Position numbers and translations under genes: made by a program
The notes under the pieces: model-generated
Told to the model about the DNA's origin: nothing
Databases searched by the model: none
Seen by the model: only the letters and a program-made list of their open reading frames with translations
NCBI GenBank assembly: GCA_025352085.1
Contig: JANXUA010000072.1
Span: forward strand, 1-42,451
Length of the DNA stretch: 42,451 nucleotides
Source: Caulobacteraceae bacterium
Lineage (GTDB): Bacteria > Pseudomonadota > Alphaproteobacteria > Caulobacterales > Caulobacteraceae
Direction of reading: 5' to 3'
In this document: positions 32,636 to 41,095 of the stretch, piece by piece
How the letters are laid out: every line of letters starts with the position of its first letter
Position numbering within the stretch: position 1 is the first letter of the stretch

Positions 32636-33001
32636 TCACGCCGCCGGCGCGGCGTCGATGAAGCCGGTGACGTCGCACAGGCGTCCATCGGCGGCCACGA
32701 ACGCGAAATCGGCGCCAAACAGGACCGGCGCGCCGCCGCCGTCCGGGGCCAGGCTCCAGGAAAAGCGCAAGCGGTCGACGTGGGCTTCGCCGGCGCCCCG
32801 CAGCCTCAGGCTGTGGCCCGGAAAGTGGCTCTGGGCTTCGCCGATCATGTCGCTGATCGCGTCCTGGCCATCGGCCCGTCGCGCCGGATCGACATAGGAG
32901 CCGTCCTTGGTCCAGGTGCGCGCGACCAGGTCGCGCCGACGGGCCGGATCCCGTTCGTTCCAGGCCGCGAGATAGTGGTCGACGATTTCGGGAGTGGTCA
33001 T
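32636..33001 (-). CDS. SnoaL-like (NTF2-fold) protein
   Basis: A 121 aa protein with the cone-shaped NTF2/SnoaL fold pattern: E-I-V-D-H-Y-L-A-A-W-N-E-R-D-P at the start, W-T-K-D-G-S-Y-V-D-P, and G-F-I-D-A at the end. Such proteins act as small isomerases, hydrolases or binding domains; no catalytic role can be read. ATG 33001 has GAGG upstream; the longer frame runs over the divergent regulator gene and is rejected. It is divergent from the XRE regulator at 33135, which is a likely controller. Confidence 0.82.
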   Translation of the reverse strand: MTTPEIVDHYLAAWNERDPARRRDLVARTWTKDGSYVDPARRADGQDAISDMIGEAQSHFPGHSLRLRGAGEAHVDRLRFSWSLAPDGGGAPVLFGADFAFVAADGRLCDVTGFIDAAPAA

Positions 33002-33134
33002 ATTCGCCTCGTGTGAACTTAAGTTGCCGGCTCGCTGGTGTGACGGGATGAGGCGAAACTCCGCCAATCTCGGCGCACCGTCGATTACCTCGCAGGTTAT
33101 GGGAGGGGCGCGATCGTCGGTATAGGGTTCGCCC

Positions 33135-33935
33135 ATGCTGCGGACCGCGACATCGGTGGGCGATCAGTTGCGCGTCTGGCGCCGGCGCCGACGCATGAGC
33201 CAGCTGGATCTGGCCTGCGAGGCCGATATCTCGACCCGGCATTTGAGTTTCGTGGAGACCGGTCGCTCAACCCCCAGCCGCGAGATGATCCTTCATCTGG
33301 CCGAGCAGCTCGACGTCCCCCGGCGCGAGCGCAACGTCCTGCTGGTGGCCGCCGGCTATGCGCCGATCTTCCCCGAACGGGCGCTGGACGATCCGGCGTT
33401 GGCCGCGGCGCGCGGCGCGATCGAGATCGTGCTGGCCGGCCACATGCCCTATCCCGCCTTCGCCCTGGACCGGCATTGGCGGATCGTCGCCACCAACGGC
33501 GCCTTGCCGCAGCTGTACGAGGGCGTCGATCCGGTTTTGCTGGCGCCGCCCGTCAACGTGATGCGTCTTAGCCTGCATCCCGGCGGCCTCGCGCCCCGGA
33601 TCGTTAACCTCGCCGAATGGCGCGAGCACCTCCTCACCCGTCTGCGCCAGCAGATCGATCTGACCGCCGACGCCGTCTTGGTCGAGCTGATGAGCGAACT
33701 GCGCGCCTATCCCTCGCCGACGCCCACCCGGCCCCCGACGCAAGCCGCGCCGGCGCCCGTGATCACCCTGCGCGTTCGCGTGGGCGCGCAGACGCTGTCG
33801 TTCTTTACGACGACAATGATTTTCGGCACGCCGGTGGAGATCACCCTCTCTGAACTTGCGCTCGAGTCCTTCTTCCCCGCCGATCCCGATACCGCCGCCG
33901 CCGTGGCGCGGCTGTCGGGGCGCGAGCGGGGATAA
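33135..33935 (+). CDS. XRE-family regulator with MmyB-like domain
   Basis: A 266 aa regulator. Residues 8-60 form a helix-turn-helix (Q-L-R-V-W-R-R-R-R-R-M-S-Q, then A-D-I-S-T-R-H-L-S-F-V-E-T-G-R). Residues from about 85 match the MmyB-like sensor domain with H-W-R-I-V-A-T-N and N-V-M-R-L-S-L-H-P-G-G. MmyB domains are PAS-like and are thought to bind a small ligand, possibly a fatty acid. It is divergent from the SnoaL-like gene with 133 bp between the starts, an arrangement that suggests direct control. Confidence 0.9.
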   Translation: MLRTATSVGDQLRVWRRRRRMSQLDLACEADISTRHLSFVETGRSTPSREMILHLAEQLDVPRRERNVLLVAAGYAPIFPERALDDPALAAARGAIEIVLAGHMPYPAFALDRHWRIVATNGALPQLYEGVDPVLLAPPVNVMRLSLHPGGLAPRIVNLAEWREHLLTRLRQQIDLTADAVLVELMSELRAYPSPTPTRPPTQAAPAPVITLRVRVGAQTLSFFTTTMIFGTPVEITLSELALESFFPADPDTAAAVARLSGRERG

Positions 33936-33944
33936 CTCAACCCT

Positions 33945-34113
33945 CCGTCATGGCCGAGCGGAAGTCCCGGCCATCCAAGCGCGATGAGCACACATTGGTC
34001 GCGCTCGGCGCGGCCACGACGGGAGCCTCGACTTGGGCCGACAATCAGGCATGGCGCCGCCATGGCTGACGTGGTGGTCATGGACAGCCGGGACTTACGC
34101 CCGGCTATGACGG
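33945..34113. repeat. Dispersed long palindromic repeat, copy 3
   Basis: Ends are CCGTCATGGCCGAG and CCCGGCTATGACGG, inverted as in copies 1 and 2. This copy is longer; its interior has AGCGCGA (about 33978) facing TCGCGCT (about 33999) and a second part around 34056. It fills the space between the XRE gene and the nitronate monooxygenase-like gene, which converge there. Confidence 0.75.
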
Positions 34114-34138
34114 TAGGAAGGAAGGCGCTCTGCCGCCC

Positions 34139-35146
34139 CTATTCCGCCGCCAGGGCCAACGGCGCGCCGGCGGTGAAGGCGGTCTTGACCGCCAGGGCCG
34201 CCTTGGCCGCTTCGTATTCGCTCGCCAGGCGCGCCACCAGTTCGCCGGCGGTGGGAATCGACTTGACCGCGCCGATGCCCTGGCCGCAGCCCCAGATATC
34301 GCGCCAGGCCTTGGCCTCCTGATTGCCGCCGGAATTGAAGTTCATCTTCGAGGGGTCCGACTGGGGCAGATTGTCCGGGTCCAGGCCGGCGTTCTCTATG
34401 CTCGGGCGCAGATAGTTGCCGAGCACGCCTGTGAACAGGTTGGTGTAGACAATGTCCTCGCCGCCGCGTTCGACGATCATGTCCTTGTAACCCTGCACGG
34501 CGTTGGCCTCCCGCGTGGCGATGAAGGCCGAGCCGATATAGGCCAGATCCGCGCCCATCGCCTGGGCCGCCAATATCGCCCCGCCGTTGGCGATGGCGCC
34601 CGATAGCGCGATCGGGCCATCAAACCATTCGCGCAATTCCTGGATCATGGCGAACGGCGAGAGGCGGCTCGCATGGCCGCCGGCGCCGGCGGCGACCGGG
34701 ATCAGGCCGTCCGCCCCCTTGTCGACGGCCTTGTGGGCAAAGGCGTTGGAAATGACGTCGTGCAGAACGATCCCGCCCCAGCCGTGCACCGCGGCGTTGA
34801 CGTCCTCGCGCGCGCCCAGCGAGGTGATCACCACCGGAACCTTGTACTTGGCGCAAAGCGCGACATCGTCGTCGAGGCGGTTGTTGGTCTTGTGCACGAT
34901 CTGATTGACGGCGAACGGCGCGGCCGGCGTCTCCGGATGGGCGCGGTCCCAGGCCGCCAGTTCCTCGGTGATGCGCGCCAGCCACTCATCAAGCTGTGAC
35001 AGGGGCCGCGCGTTCAGCGACGGGAAGGAGCCGACCACGCCCGCCTTGCATTGGGCGATCACCAGATCGGGGCCCGATACGATGAACAGCGGCGAGGCGA
35101 TCACCGGCAGACGCAGGCGGTCGCGAAGAACGGGGGGCAGGGACAT
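34139..35146 (-). CDS. Nitronate monooxygenase-like flavoprotein
   Basis: FMN-dependent TIM-barrel enzyme of 335 aa from the nitronate monooxygenase / 2-nitropropane dioxygenase family. Typical parts are P-L-F-I-V-S-G-P near the start, A-G-A-G-G-H-A-S around residue 155 (phosphate/active-site loop), S-G-A-I-A-N-G-G, and G-S-A-F-I-A-T-R-E. Family members oxidise alkyl nitronates such as propionate 3-nitronate; other members are quinone reductases, so the substrate is open. It stands alone between the third long repeat and the porin terminator. Confidence 0.88.
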   Translation of the reverse strand: MSLPPVLRDRLRLPVIASPLFIVSGPDLVIAQCKAGVVGSFPSLNARPLSQLDEWLARITEELAAWDRAHPETPAAPFAVNQIVHKTNNRLDDDVALCAKYKVPVVITSLGAREDVNAAVHGWGGIVLHDVISNAFAHKAVDKGADGLIPVAAGAGGHASRLSPFAMIQELREWFDGPIALSGAIANGGAILAAQAMGADLAYIGSAFIATREANAVQGYKDMIVERGGEDIVYTNLFTGVLGNYLRPSIENAGLDPDNLPQSDPSKMNFNSGGNQEAKAWRDIWGCGQGIGAVKSIPTAGELVARLASEYEAAKAALAVKTAFTAGAPLALAAE

Positions 35147-35235
35147 CGGGGCAGACCTTGGTCGTTGGTGATCAACGATAAGGTCTTAGCGGCAAGTCGC
35201 GGTCTGTCAAAGCCCGACGTCGCCTATCAGATGAT

Positions 35236-35262
35236 CCTCCAACGGCGCGGCGCCGTTGGAGG
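35236..35262 (-). terminator. Strong palindrome after the porin gene
   Basis: CCTCCAACGGCGC (35236-35248) and GCGCCGTTGGAGG (35250-35262) are perfect inverted copies around one base. It lies 14 bp after the porin stop and 90 bp before the nitronate monooxygenase start on the same strand. No T-tract follows, so termination may be Rho-assisted. Confidence 0.6.
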
Positions 35263-35276
35263 TCGCTCGTCCTGGA

Positions 35277-36992
35277 CTAGAACTGCAGCTGGCTGCGCAT
35301 CTCGACGGCGTCATAGCTCTGTCCGACCTGCGCGCCGGCGGGCAGAACGCCGCCGCCGAAGTTGGCCACGGGGGCAAAACGGTTCACGTTGACGTGCTGA
35401 TAGTCGAACATAAACCGGATGGTGGGGTTCAGGTACCAGTTAAGCCCTGCGGTCCAGATCTTCTGCTCGCCGCCCCGGATCGCGTCGGGCGTCGCGGCGG
35501 TGAGAAGCGCGCCTTGGTGATAGTTCAGATTGAGGTCGGAATAGCGGCCCGCCAGTTCGAGTGCGCCCCAGGTGCCGGCCTTGAGATTGAAGGGCGCGTT
35601 GACCGCCGGGCCGTCGAAGGCGCCGTTGCCGCGATTGTATCGACGCGGCTCGCCGGTGATGACCCAGCTTCCCTCGACATACCAGCCGTGGAAACTCGGA
35701 TCGGGCAGGGCCAGGGGGTTGACGTTGCGATTGACGCCGTAACGGAAATATTCGCCCTCGACATAGAAGTTGCGAACCTGGGCGCCGCCTTCCAGCGCCG
35801 CTTCATAGACGTGCTTGGCGTCGATGCCGCCGGTGTCGACGAGGCGCGTGCCGTCGACGCGTGTTTCGGGGCGCTCGCGGAACTGGCCCGTGTATTGGCC
35901 CGCCACCGGGACACCGACCACGGACGGAGCGCTATTGTTGGGCTTGATGACGTACTGTCCATGGACGCCGAGGTGCACCAGCCAGTCATTGCCGCTGAAG
36001 GGCGCGACCGCGGCGCGTCCGATTACGGCGTATTGTTCGCCGAACGGCTGAGCGGTGGAGCCTCCGGTGGAATTGATGGTTCCGACCGTATTGCCGGTCA
36101 GCGCCGCCGACGCCAGCCAGTAGGCCCCGATGCCGGAGTCGCCGCCTGATCCGATGTCGCCGTTGCCGTAGATCTGGATGGCGCTGCGCGAATCGCCCGC
36201 CGCCACGTTGCGGCCCACTTCCGCCGGCGCCGGTCGCTCCAGAAGCGGCAGGGAGCCCGTGGAGGCGCTGGCCTGCAAGCCGATGATCGGCTCGAACGCG
36301 CCGACCTTGATGTGGAACGGCTTGAGGCCGGAATATTGCAGCCAAAGCTCGTGAATGTGCCCGGCGTCTTCCGCACCGGAGCCGCCGAACTCGTAGATGG
36401 CGCCGTATTCGAAGTCGCCGAACACCTTACCATCGACGCCCAGGCGCGCGCGGCGGAAGGTCGTGCCGCTGTTGAGTTGGCGAGCGTGCGCCGCCTCGGC
36501 GCCGCCGCCGCTGCCGCTGCGCCTAAAATCGCTCGTCAACGGGCCGACCGCGGCCTGATTGTAGTAGGCCGCGTCGAACTGCATCACCGAGTGAATGTTC
36601 GCCGAGAAGCGGCCGTCAGCCGTGGCGAAGGTCGGCTTGCCGTTGCCCAGCGTCGTCACCACCGTATTACCCGCGGGCGGGGCTTTGAGCGTGGCGATAT
36701 CGGTCGAGGCCGTATCGGTGGCCGCTTTGACCTCGTCGAGCTGTTGGGCGAAGGCGGTCATCTGTGCCTGGATGGCCGCGAGTTTTTCGTCGGAAACGCC
36801 GCCGGTGGAGCGCAACTGCGCAAGGTCTGACTGCATGGTCTGCAATTGCTGTTCAAGCGCATGAATCTTGGCGTCGCGAGCGTCGGGCCCGCGCGGCGCG
36901 GCGAGAGCGGCTCCGGCGACGCCGCACATCAAAAGGCCGGCCAGTGCCGCCCGCCCCAAAAAGCACGGTCGCGCCGGAAGTTTCGTCTTCAT
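35277..36992 (-). CDS. OprO/OprP-like phosphate-selective porin
   Basis: Outer-membrane porin of 571 aa. A signal peptide ends near A-L-A-A-P (about residue 32). A coiled coil follows (about 40-90, with D-A-K-I-H-A-L-E-Q-Q-L-Q), as in OprP/OprO N-terminal regions. The barrel begins with G-R-F-S-A-N-I-H-S-V-M-Q-F-D and ends in terminal phenylalanine (Q-L-Q-F). The family lets phosphate or polyphosphate through the outer membrane. It is divergent from pstS, and its upstream side has four 11-bp-spaced PhoB-type half-sites in its own orientation, so phosphate-starvation control is likely. Confidence 0.88.
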   Translation of the reverse strand: MKTKLPARPCFLGRAALAGLLMCGVAGAALAAPRGPDARDAKIHALEQQLQTMQSDLAQLRSTGGVSDEKLAAIQAQMTAFAQQLDEVKAATDTASTDIATLKAPPAGNTVVTTLGNGKPTFATADGRFSANIHSVMQFDAAYYNQAAVGPLTSDFRRSGSGGGAEAAHARQLNSGTTFRRARLGVDGKVFGDFEYGAIYEFGGSGAEDAGHIHELWLQYSGLKPFHIKVGAFEPIIGLQASASTGSLPLLERPAPAEVGRNVAAGDSRSAIQIYGNGDIGSGGDSGIGAYWLASAALTGNTVGTINSTGGSTAQPFGEQYAVIGRAAVAPFSGNDWLVHLGVHGQYVIKPNNSAPSVVGVPVAGQYTGQFRERPETRVDGTRLVDTGGIDAKHVYEAALEGGAQVRNFYVEGEYFRYGVNRNVNPLALPDPSFHGWYVEGSWVITGEPRRYNRGNGAFDGPAVNAPFNLKAGTWGALELAGRYSDLNLNYHQGALLTAATPDAIRGGEQKIWTAGLNWYLNPTIRFMFDYQHVNVNRFAPVANFGGGVLPAGAQVGQSYDAVEMRSQLQF

Positions 36993-37073
36993 CGAAATTA
37001 GGTCCCCTGTTGATCCATCGCGGTCGGCCGTTTGGCGAAAAAGCCGCGAGCCGGCAGACTTCTAACCGGCGCG

Positions 37074-37113
37074 TGTAACGGTCGGGCGACAGTTGTGTGA
37101 CGGTTGGATGACG
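37074..37113 (-). promoter_or_regulatory. Pho box array for the porin
   Basis: On the minus strand four half-sites follow each other at exactly 11 bp: CGTCATC (37113-37107), CGTCACA (37102-37096), TGTCGCC (37091-37085) and CGTTACA (37080-37074), separated by 4-base spacers CAAC, CAAC, CGAC. The PhoB half-site is close to CTGTCAT with 11-bp period. The array is about 80-120 bp before the porin ATG. Confidence 0.75.
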
Positions 37114-37140
37114 GCGCGCGCAGACGTCGCCATGGCTCGT

Positions 37141-37158
37141 TTGTCACAAAACTGATAC
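37141..37158 (+). promoter_or_regulatory. Pho box for pstS
   Basis: TTGTCAC-AAAA-CTGATAC gives two PhoB-type half-sites 11 bp apart in pstS orientation, 64 bp before the pstS ATG. The AT-only spacer is typical; the second half-site has mismatches. Confidence 0.65.
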
Positions 37159-37221
37159 CGGCCTTCGCTATGGAGCGGCGCTGAAGGGCGTCGAACAGGT
37201 TGGCGCAAGCAGGAGATGACG

Positions 37222-38250
37222 ATGCTGAAGACAATCGTGGGGGCGATCTGCGGGGCGGCCATGGCCGGCGCCTCGGTCGCGGCCAGCCTTTCCGGCGCGG
37301 GCGCGACATTCCCGGCCCCGGTGTATGCGAAGTGGGCCGAATCGTACCGGGCGCAGACGGGCAATACGCTCAACTATCAGGCGATCGGTTCGGGCGGCGG
37401 CATCAAGCAGATCAACGCCAATACGGTCGATTTCGGCGCCTCGGACAAACCCCTGAAGGCGGACGACCTCGCGCAATCGGGTCTGATGCAATTTCCCATG
37501 GTGATCGGCGGCGTCGTGCCGGTGATGAACCTTCCGGGCGTGCGCCCCGGCCAATTGAAGGTCAGCGGCCCGGTGCTCTCCGACATCTATCGCGGCGTGA
37601 TCAAGCGTTGGAACGCGCCCGCCATCGCGGCGATCAACCCCGGGGTCGCCTTGCCCAACATGCCGATTACCGTCGTGCACCGCTCCGACGGATCGGGGAC
37701 GACCTTCCTGTTCACCAGCTATCTGGCCCTCAAGGCGCCGCACTGGGCCAGCGGTCCGGGCGCCAGCGATTCGGTCAACTGGCCGGTGGGCATCGGCGGC
37801 AAAGGCAACGACGGCGTCGCCGCCTTCGTCAAACAGACGCCGGGCTCCATCGGCTATGTGGAATACGCCTACGCCAAGCAAAACCGAATGACCTACGCGG
37901 CTCTACAGAACAAGGCCGGTCGCTGGGTCGAACCGACCGCCGCCGCCTTCTCCGCCGCCGCCGCCGGGGCCAAATGGCAATCGGCCCCGGGTTTCTACCT
38001 TCTTCTGCTCGATCAGGCCGCTCCGGACGCTTGGCCGATCACCGGCGCCACCTTCATTCTCGTGCACACCAAGCAAGCCAGCTCCGCGACCGGGCATGAC
38101 GTGTTGGCGTTCTTTGACTGGAGTTACAAGAACGGCAACGCCGCCGCCGAGGCGCTCGACTATGTGCCCATGCCCGAACCCGTGAAGGCCCTGGTTCGCA
38201 GAGCCTGGCTGAAGATCGTTGGCCCGGACGGCAAGCCCGTCTATCGCTGA
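37222..38250 (+). CDS. pstS: Phosphate-binding protein PstS
   Basis: Periplasmic phosphate-binding protein of 342 aa that feeds the PstCAB transporter. After a signal peptide (about 1-21) the phosphate site motifs appear in order: S-G-A-G-A-T-F-P, G-S-G-G-G-I-K-Q-I, G-A-S-D-K-P-L, and R-S-D-G-S-G-T-T-F. ATG 37222 is chosen because AGGAG at 37211-37215 stands at 6 nt; the ATG at 37216 would touch the Shine-Dalgarno sequence. It opens the pst operon behind a Pho box and is divergent from the porin. Confidence 0.95.
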   Translation: MLKTIVGAICGAAMAGASVAASLSGAGATFPAPVYAKWAESYRAQTGNTLNYQAIGSGGGIKQINANTVDFGASDKPLKADDLAQSGLMQFPMVIGGVVPVMNLPGVRPGQLKVSGPVLSDIYRGVIKRWNAPAIAAINPGVALPNMPITVVHRSDGSGTTFLFTSYLALKAPHWASGPGASDSVNWPVGIGGKGNDGVAAFVKQTPGSIGYVEYAYAKQNRMTYAALQNKAGRWVEPTAAAFSAAAAGAKWQSAPGFYLLLLDQAAPDAWPITGATFILVHTKQASSATGHDVLAFFDWSYKNGNAAAEALDYVPMPEPVKALVRRAWLKIVGPDGKPVYR

Positions 38251-38271
38251 TCCGAAGTTCGATCTAACGGT

Positions 38272-38317
38272 GGGGCCTCGCGACGCGTTTTGTCGCGGCG
38301 CGGGGCCTTCCTTTTCG
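38272..38317 (+). terminator. Candidate attenuating hairpin between pstS and pstC
   Basis: CGCGAC (38279-38284) faces GTCGCG (38291-38296 region) across a T-containing loop, with flanking GGCC blocks that can extend the stem, then the T-rich CCTTCCTTTTC. It would let part of the transcripts stop after pstS, in keeping with the larger amount of binding protein needed. The stem is imperfect. Confidence 0.45.
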
Positions 38318-38358
38318 TCCTCGCCTCCCGCGCGTTAAGTCCGGTCCGAAAGGCGCCT

Positions 38359-39330
38359 ATGTCGACGACCGATGTTTCCTCGTCCGGTTCCGCAGACGTC
38401 GCCCGTCGGACGTCGCCGCGCGGCAAGACGTTTGATCCAATATTCGAAGGACTCTGTTTCGCCGCCGCCACCGCCCTGCTGGCGACGCTCGGCGGCGTGT
38501 TGATCTCTCTCTTCATCGGCGGCTGGCCGGCCCTGAAGACATTCGGATTTGGCTTCCTCACCGGCGTGACCTGGGACCCGGTGAAGGATGTCTACGGCGC
38601 CGCCGGCCCCATCGTCGGCACACTGATCACCGCCGCCGTGGCCCTGCTGATTTCCTTGCCGATCGCCGGCGGCGTGGCCTTCTTTCTGGTCGAGCTGTGC
38701 CCGCAATCCCTGCGCCGGACAATCGGCACGGCGGTCGAACTGCTCGCCGGCATTCCCTCGATCGTCTACGGCATGTGGGGCCTGTTCGTGTTCGCGCCCT
38801 TCTTCGCCAGGACGGTCGAGGCGCCGCTGATAACCTCGGCGGCGCCGGGCAGTTTCGCCGAAAAACTGTTTTCCGGCATTCCCAACGGTTCGGGTATTCT
38901 GGTCGCGTCGATCATTCTGGCGATCATGATCCTGCCGTTCATGGCCGCCACCCTGCGCGAGCTCCTGATGACCGTGCCCCCCCAGGTGCGCGAGAGCGCC
39001 TATGGCCTGGGCGCCACCACCGGCGAAGTGGTGATGAAGGTGACCCTGCCGTACGTCAGCCGCGGCGCCGTCGGCGCGGTCATGCTGGGGCTCGGCCGGG
39101 CCCTGGGCGAGACCATGGCGGTCACCTTCATCATCGGCAATTCGCACGATTTTCCACACGGTCTGTTCGACGCCGGATCGACCATCGCCTCGACCATCGC
39201 CAATGAGTTCAACGAGGCCAGCGGCCTGCAGGCTTCGGCCCTCATCGCCCTGGGTCTGGTGTTGTTTCTGATCACCTTCATCGTCCTGACCCTGGCGCGC
39301 CTGATGCTGCGCCAACCGGCGAGGGCCTGA
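38359..39330 (+). CDS. pstC: Phosphate ABC transporter permease PstC
   Basis: Inner-membrane permease of 323 aa with about six membrane helices; the first begins near residue 28. The ABC-permease coupling loop E-S-A-Y-G-L-G-A-T is at about residue 213, and A-L-G-E-T-M-A-V-T-F follows, as in PstC. ATG 38359 was preferred; a 23-residue longer frame starts inside the intergenic hairpin. It follows pstS after 108 bp and is 3 bp from pstA. Confidence 0.94.
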   Translation: MSTTDVSSSGSADVARRTSPRGKTFDPIFEGLCFAAATALLATLGGVLISLFIGGWPALKTFGFGFLTGVTWDPVKDVYGAAGPIVGTLITAAVALLISLPIAGGVAFFLVELCPQSLRRTIGTAVELLAGIPSIVYGMWGLFVFAPFFARTVEAPLITSAAPGSFAEKLFSGIPNGSGILVASIILAIMILPFMAATLRELLMTVPPQVRESAYGLGATTGEVVMKVTLPYVSRGAVGAVMLGLGRALGETMAVTFIIGNSHDFPHGLFDAGSTIASTIANEFNEASGLQASALIALGLVLFLITFIVLTLARLMLRQPARA

Positions 39331-39333
39331 CCG

Positions 39334-40185
39334 ATGACCGTTTCGCAAACACGCGTCATCCAGCGCAAGATCACCAATCTGGTCTTCGTCGGCTTCTGTT
39401 TCGCGGTGACCGCCATCGCCCTTACGGCGCTGGCGCTGATCCTGTACTCCCTGGTCAGCCAGGGTCTCGGCGGCCTGAACCTGGATATCTTCACCAAGGA
39501 TACGCCGGCGGCCGGCAGCCCCGGCGGCTTGCTCAACGCCATCATCGGCTCGATCCTGATGTCGGGGCTGGGTATGGTCATCGCGGTCACCATCGGCATT
39601 CTCGCCGGCACCTGGCTGGCGGAATACGCCGGGATGAGCCGCTATGGCGTGGTGATCCGCTTCCTCAATGACGTCCTGCTGTCGGCGCCGTCCATACTGG
39701 TGGGCCTGTTCGTCTACGAAATCCTGGTGCATCCATTCAAAAGCTTTTCCGGCATCGCCGGCGCGGTCGCACTGGCCCTGCTCGCCGCGCCGGTGATCAC
39801 GCGGACGACCGAAGATGTGCTCAAGCTGCAGCCCATCGCCCTGCGCGAATCCGGATTTGCGCTGGGGACGCCAGTGTGGACGGTAATCCGCACCATCCTG
39901 TGGCGTGGATCGACCAGCGGTCTTTTGACCGGCGCCCTCCTGGCCTTTGCCCGGATCAGCGGCGAGACAGCGCCGCTCCTCTTCACCGCCCTCAACAACC
40001 AGTTCCGCAGCTTCGACATGACCAGCCCGATGGCCAGCCTGCCCGCTGTCATCTACCAGGACGCCCTGACTCCCTATCCCGATCTTAATAAACTGGCCTG
40101 GGCGGGCGCCCTGCTGATCGCCGCCTCGGTGCTGATGATCACCATCATCGCCCGCATCCTTTCCACGGAGCAGAAACGCTCATGA
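39334..40185 (+). CDS. pstA: Phosphate ABC transporter permease PstA
   Basis: Second permease subunit, 283 aa and about six membrane helices. It has G-T-W-L-A-E-Y-A, the coupling loop E-S-G-F-A-L-G-T-P and [11 protein letters not shown] typical of PstA. It starts 3 bp after the pstC stop and its stop overlaps the pstB ATG (40182-40185), so transporter subunits are translated in step. Confidence 0.94.
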   Translation: MTVSQTRVIQRKITNLVFVGFCFAVTAIALTALALILYSLVSQGLGGLNLDIFTKDTPAAGSPGGLLNAIIGSILMSGLGMVIAVTIGILAGTWLAEYAGMSRYGVVIRFLNDVLLSAPSILVGLFVYEILVHPFKSFSGIAGAVALALLAAPVITRTTEDVLKLQPIALRESGFALGTPVWTVIRTILWRGSTSGLLTGALLAFARISGETAPLLFTALNNQFRSFDMTSPMASLPAVIYQDALTPYPDLNKLAWAGALLIAASVLMITIIARILSTEQKRS

Positions 40186-40991
40186 ATGCCCTCGCGCCGG
40201 CGCCGGCCGATACTTCGGTCGCCGCGATCGACAAGAGCACCGTCAAGCTCGATGTCCAGAACCTCGATTTCTTCTACGGCAGAAACCAGGCCCTGAAGGG
40301 TGTCTCGATCCCGTTCGCGGCCAATTCGGTGACGTCTCTGATCGGTCCATCCGGCTGCGGAAAGTCCACGCTGCTACGCGCGCTCAATCGCATGTACGCC
40401 CTCTATCCCGGCCAGAAAGCGACCGGAAAGATCATCTTCGACGGCGAGGATATCCTCAAGCCCGGCGTCGATCTTGCCATGCTGCGCGCCAAGATCGGCA
40501 TGGTGTTCCAGAAGCCGACGCCGTTTCCCATGTCGATCCACGACAATGTCGCCTTCGGCGTGCGCCTCTACGAAACCCTCGGCAAGGCCGACATGGCGGG
40601 CCGCGTCGAGGAATCCCTGCGCCGCGCCGCCTTATGGGATGAGGTGAAGGACAAGCTGCACACCTCCGGTCTGGGCCTGTCGGGCGGCCAGCAGCAGCGG
40701 CTGTGCGTCGCCCGCTGCATCGCGGTCAAGCCGGAAATCCTGCTGCTCGACGAGCCGACTTCCGCTCTCGATCCGATCTCCAGCGCCAAGCTCGAAGAGA
40801 CCGTCACCCAGCTCAAGGCCGACTACACCATCGTCATCGTCACCCATAACCTCGGCCAGGCGGCGCGCCTGTCGAAATTCACCGGCTTTATGTACCTGGG
40901 CGAGCTGGTCGAGTTCGGGGAAACCGAAGGCATGTTCACCCACCCCCTCACCACCCGGGCGTCCGATTATATCACCGGCAGGTTCGGGTGA
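40182..40991 (+). CDS. pstB: Phosphate ABC transporter ATP-binding protein PstB
   Basis: ATPase of the high-affinity phosphate importer, 269 aa. Walker [10 protein letters not shown] is at 55-63, the PstB-type Q-loop reads [12 protein letters not shown], the signature is L-S-G-G-Q-Q-Q-R and Walker [14 protein letters not shown]. It is coupled to pstA by ATGA. The 95-104 bp gap to phoU has a TGTCACA/CGTCACA pair that may be a further Pho site. Confidence 0.97.
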   Translation: MNALAPAPADTSVAAIDKSTVKLDVQNLDFFYGRNQALKGVSIPFAANSVTSLIGPSGCGKSTLLRALNRMYALYPGQKATGKIIFDGEDILKPGVDLAMLRAKIGMVFQKPTPFPMSIHDNVAFGVRLYETLGKADMAGRVEESLRRAALWDEVKDKLHTSGLGLSGGQQQRLCVARCIAVKPEILLLDEPTSALDPISSAKLEETVTQLKADYTIVIVTHNLGQAARLSKFTGFMYLGELVEFGETEGMFTHPLTTRASDYITGRFG

Positions 40992-41047
40992 GCGTCTGCG
41001 CCCCCTCCGTTCTCAAGGCGCTCGACGTCCTTGGGCGGATTCACGGT

Positions 41048-41071
41048 CGTGTCACACAAGGCCGTCACACT
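41048..41071 (+). promoter_or_regulatory. Possible PhoB site before phoU
   Basis: TGTCACA (from about 41051) and CGTCACA (from about 41064) are direct repeats 13 bp apart, not the usual 11. They lie within 50 bp of the phoU start. Half-site sequence fits; spacing does not, so support is weak. Confidence 0.3.
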
Positions 41072-41095
41072 TAGCGAATCGAACGCGTGAAGATC

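Noticed and set aside
16648-34113. CRISPR array
   Set aside because: The repeats are few, far apart, internally palindromic and lack regular spacers; no cas gene is present.
38335-39732. 465-codon minus frame opposite pstC/pstA
   Set aside because: Glutamine/histidine/arginine-rich mirror of membrane-helix codons; pstC and pstA are certain.
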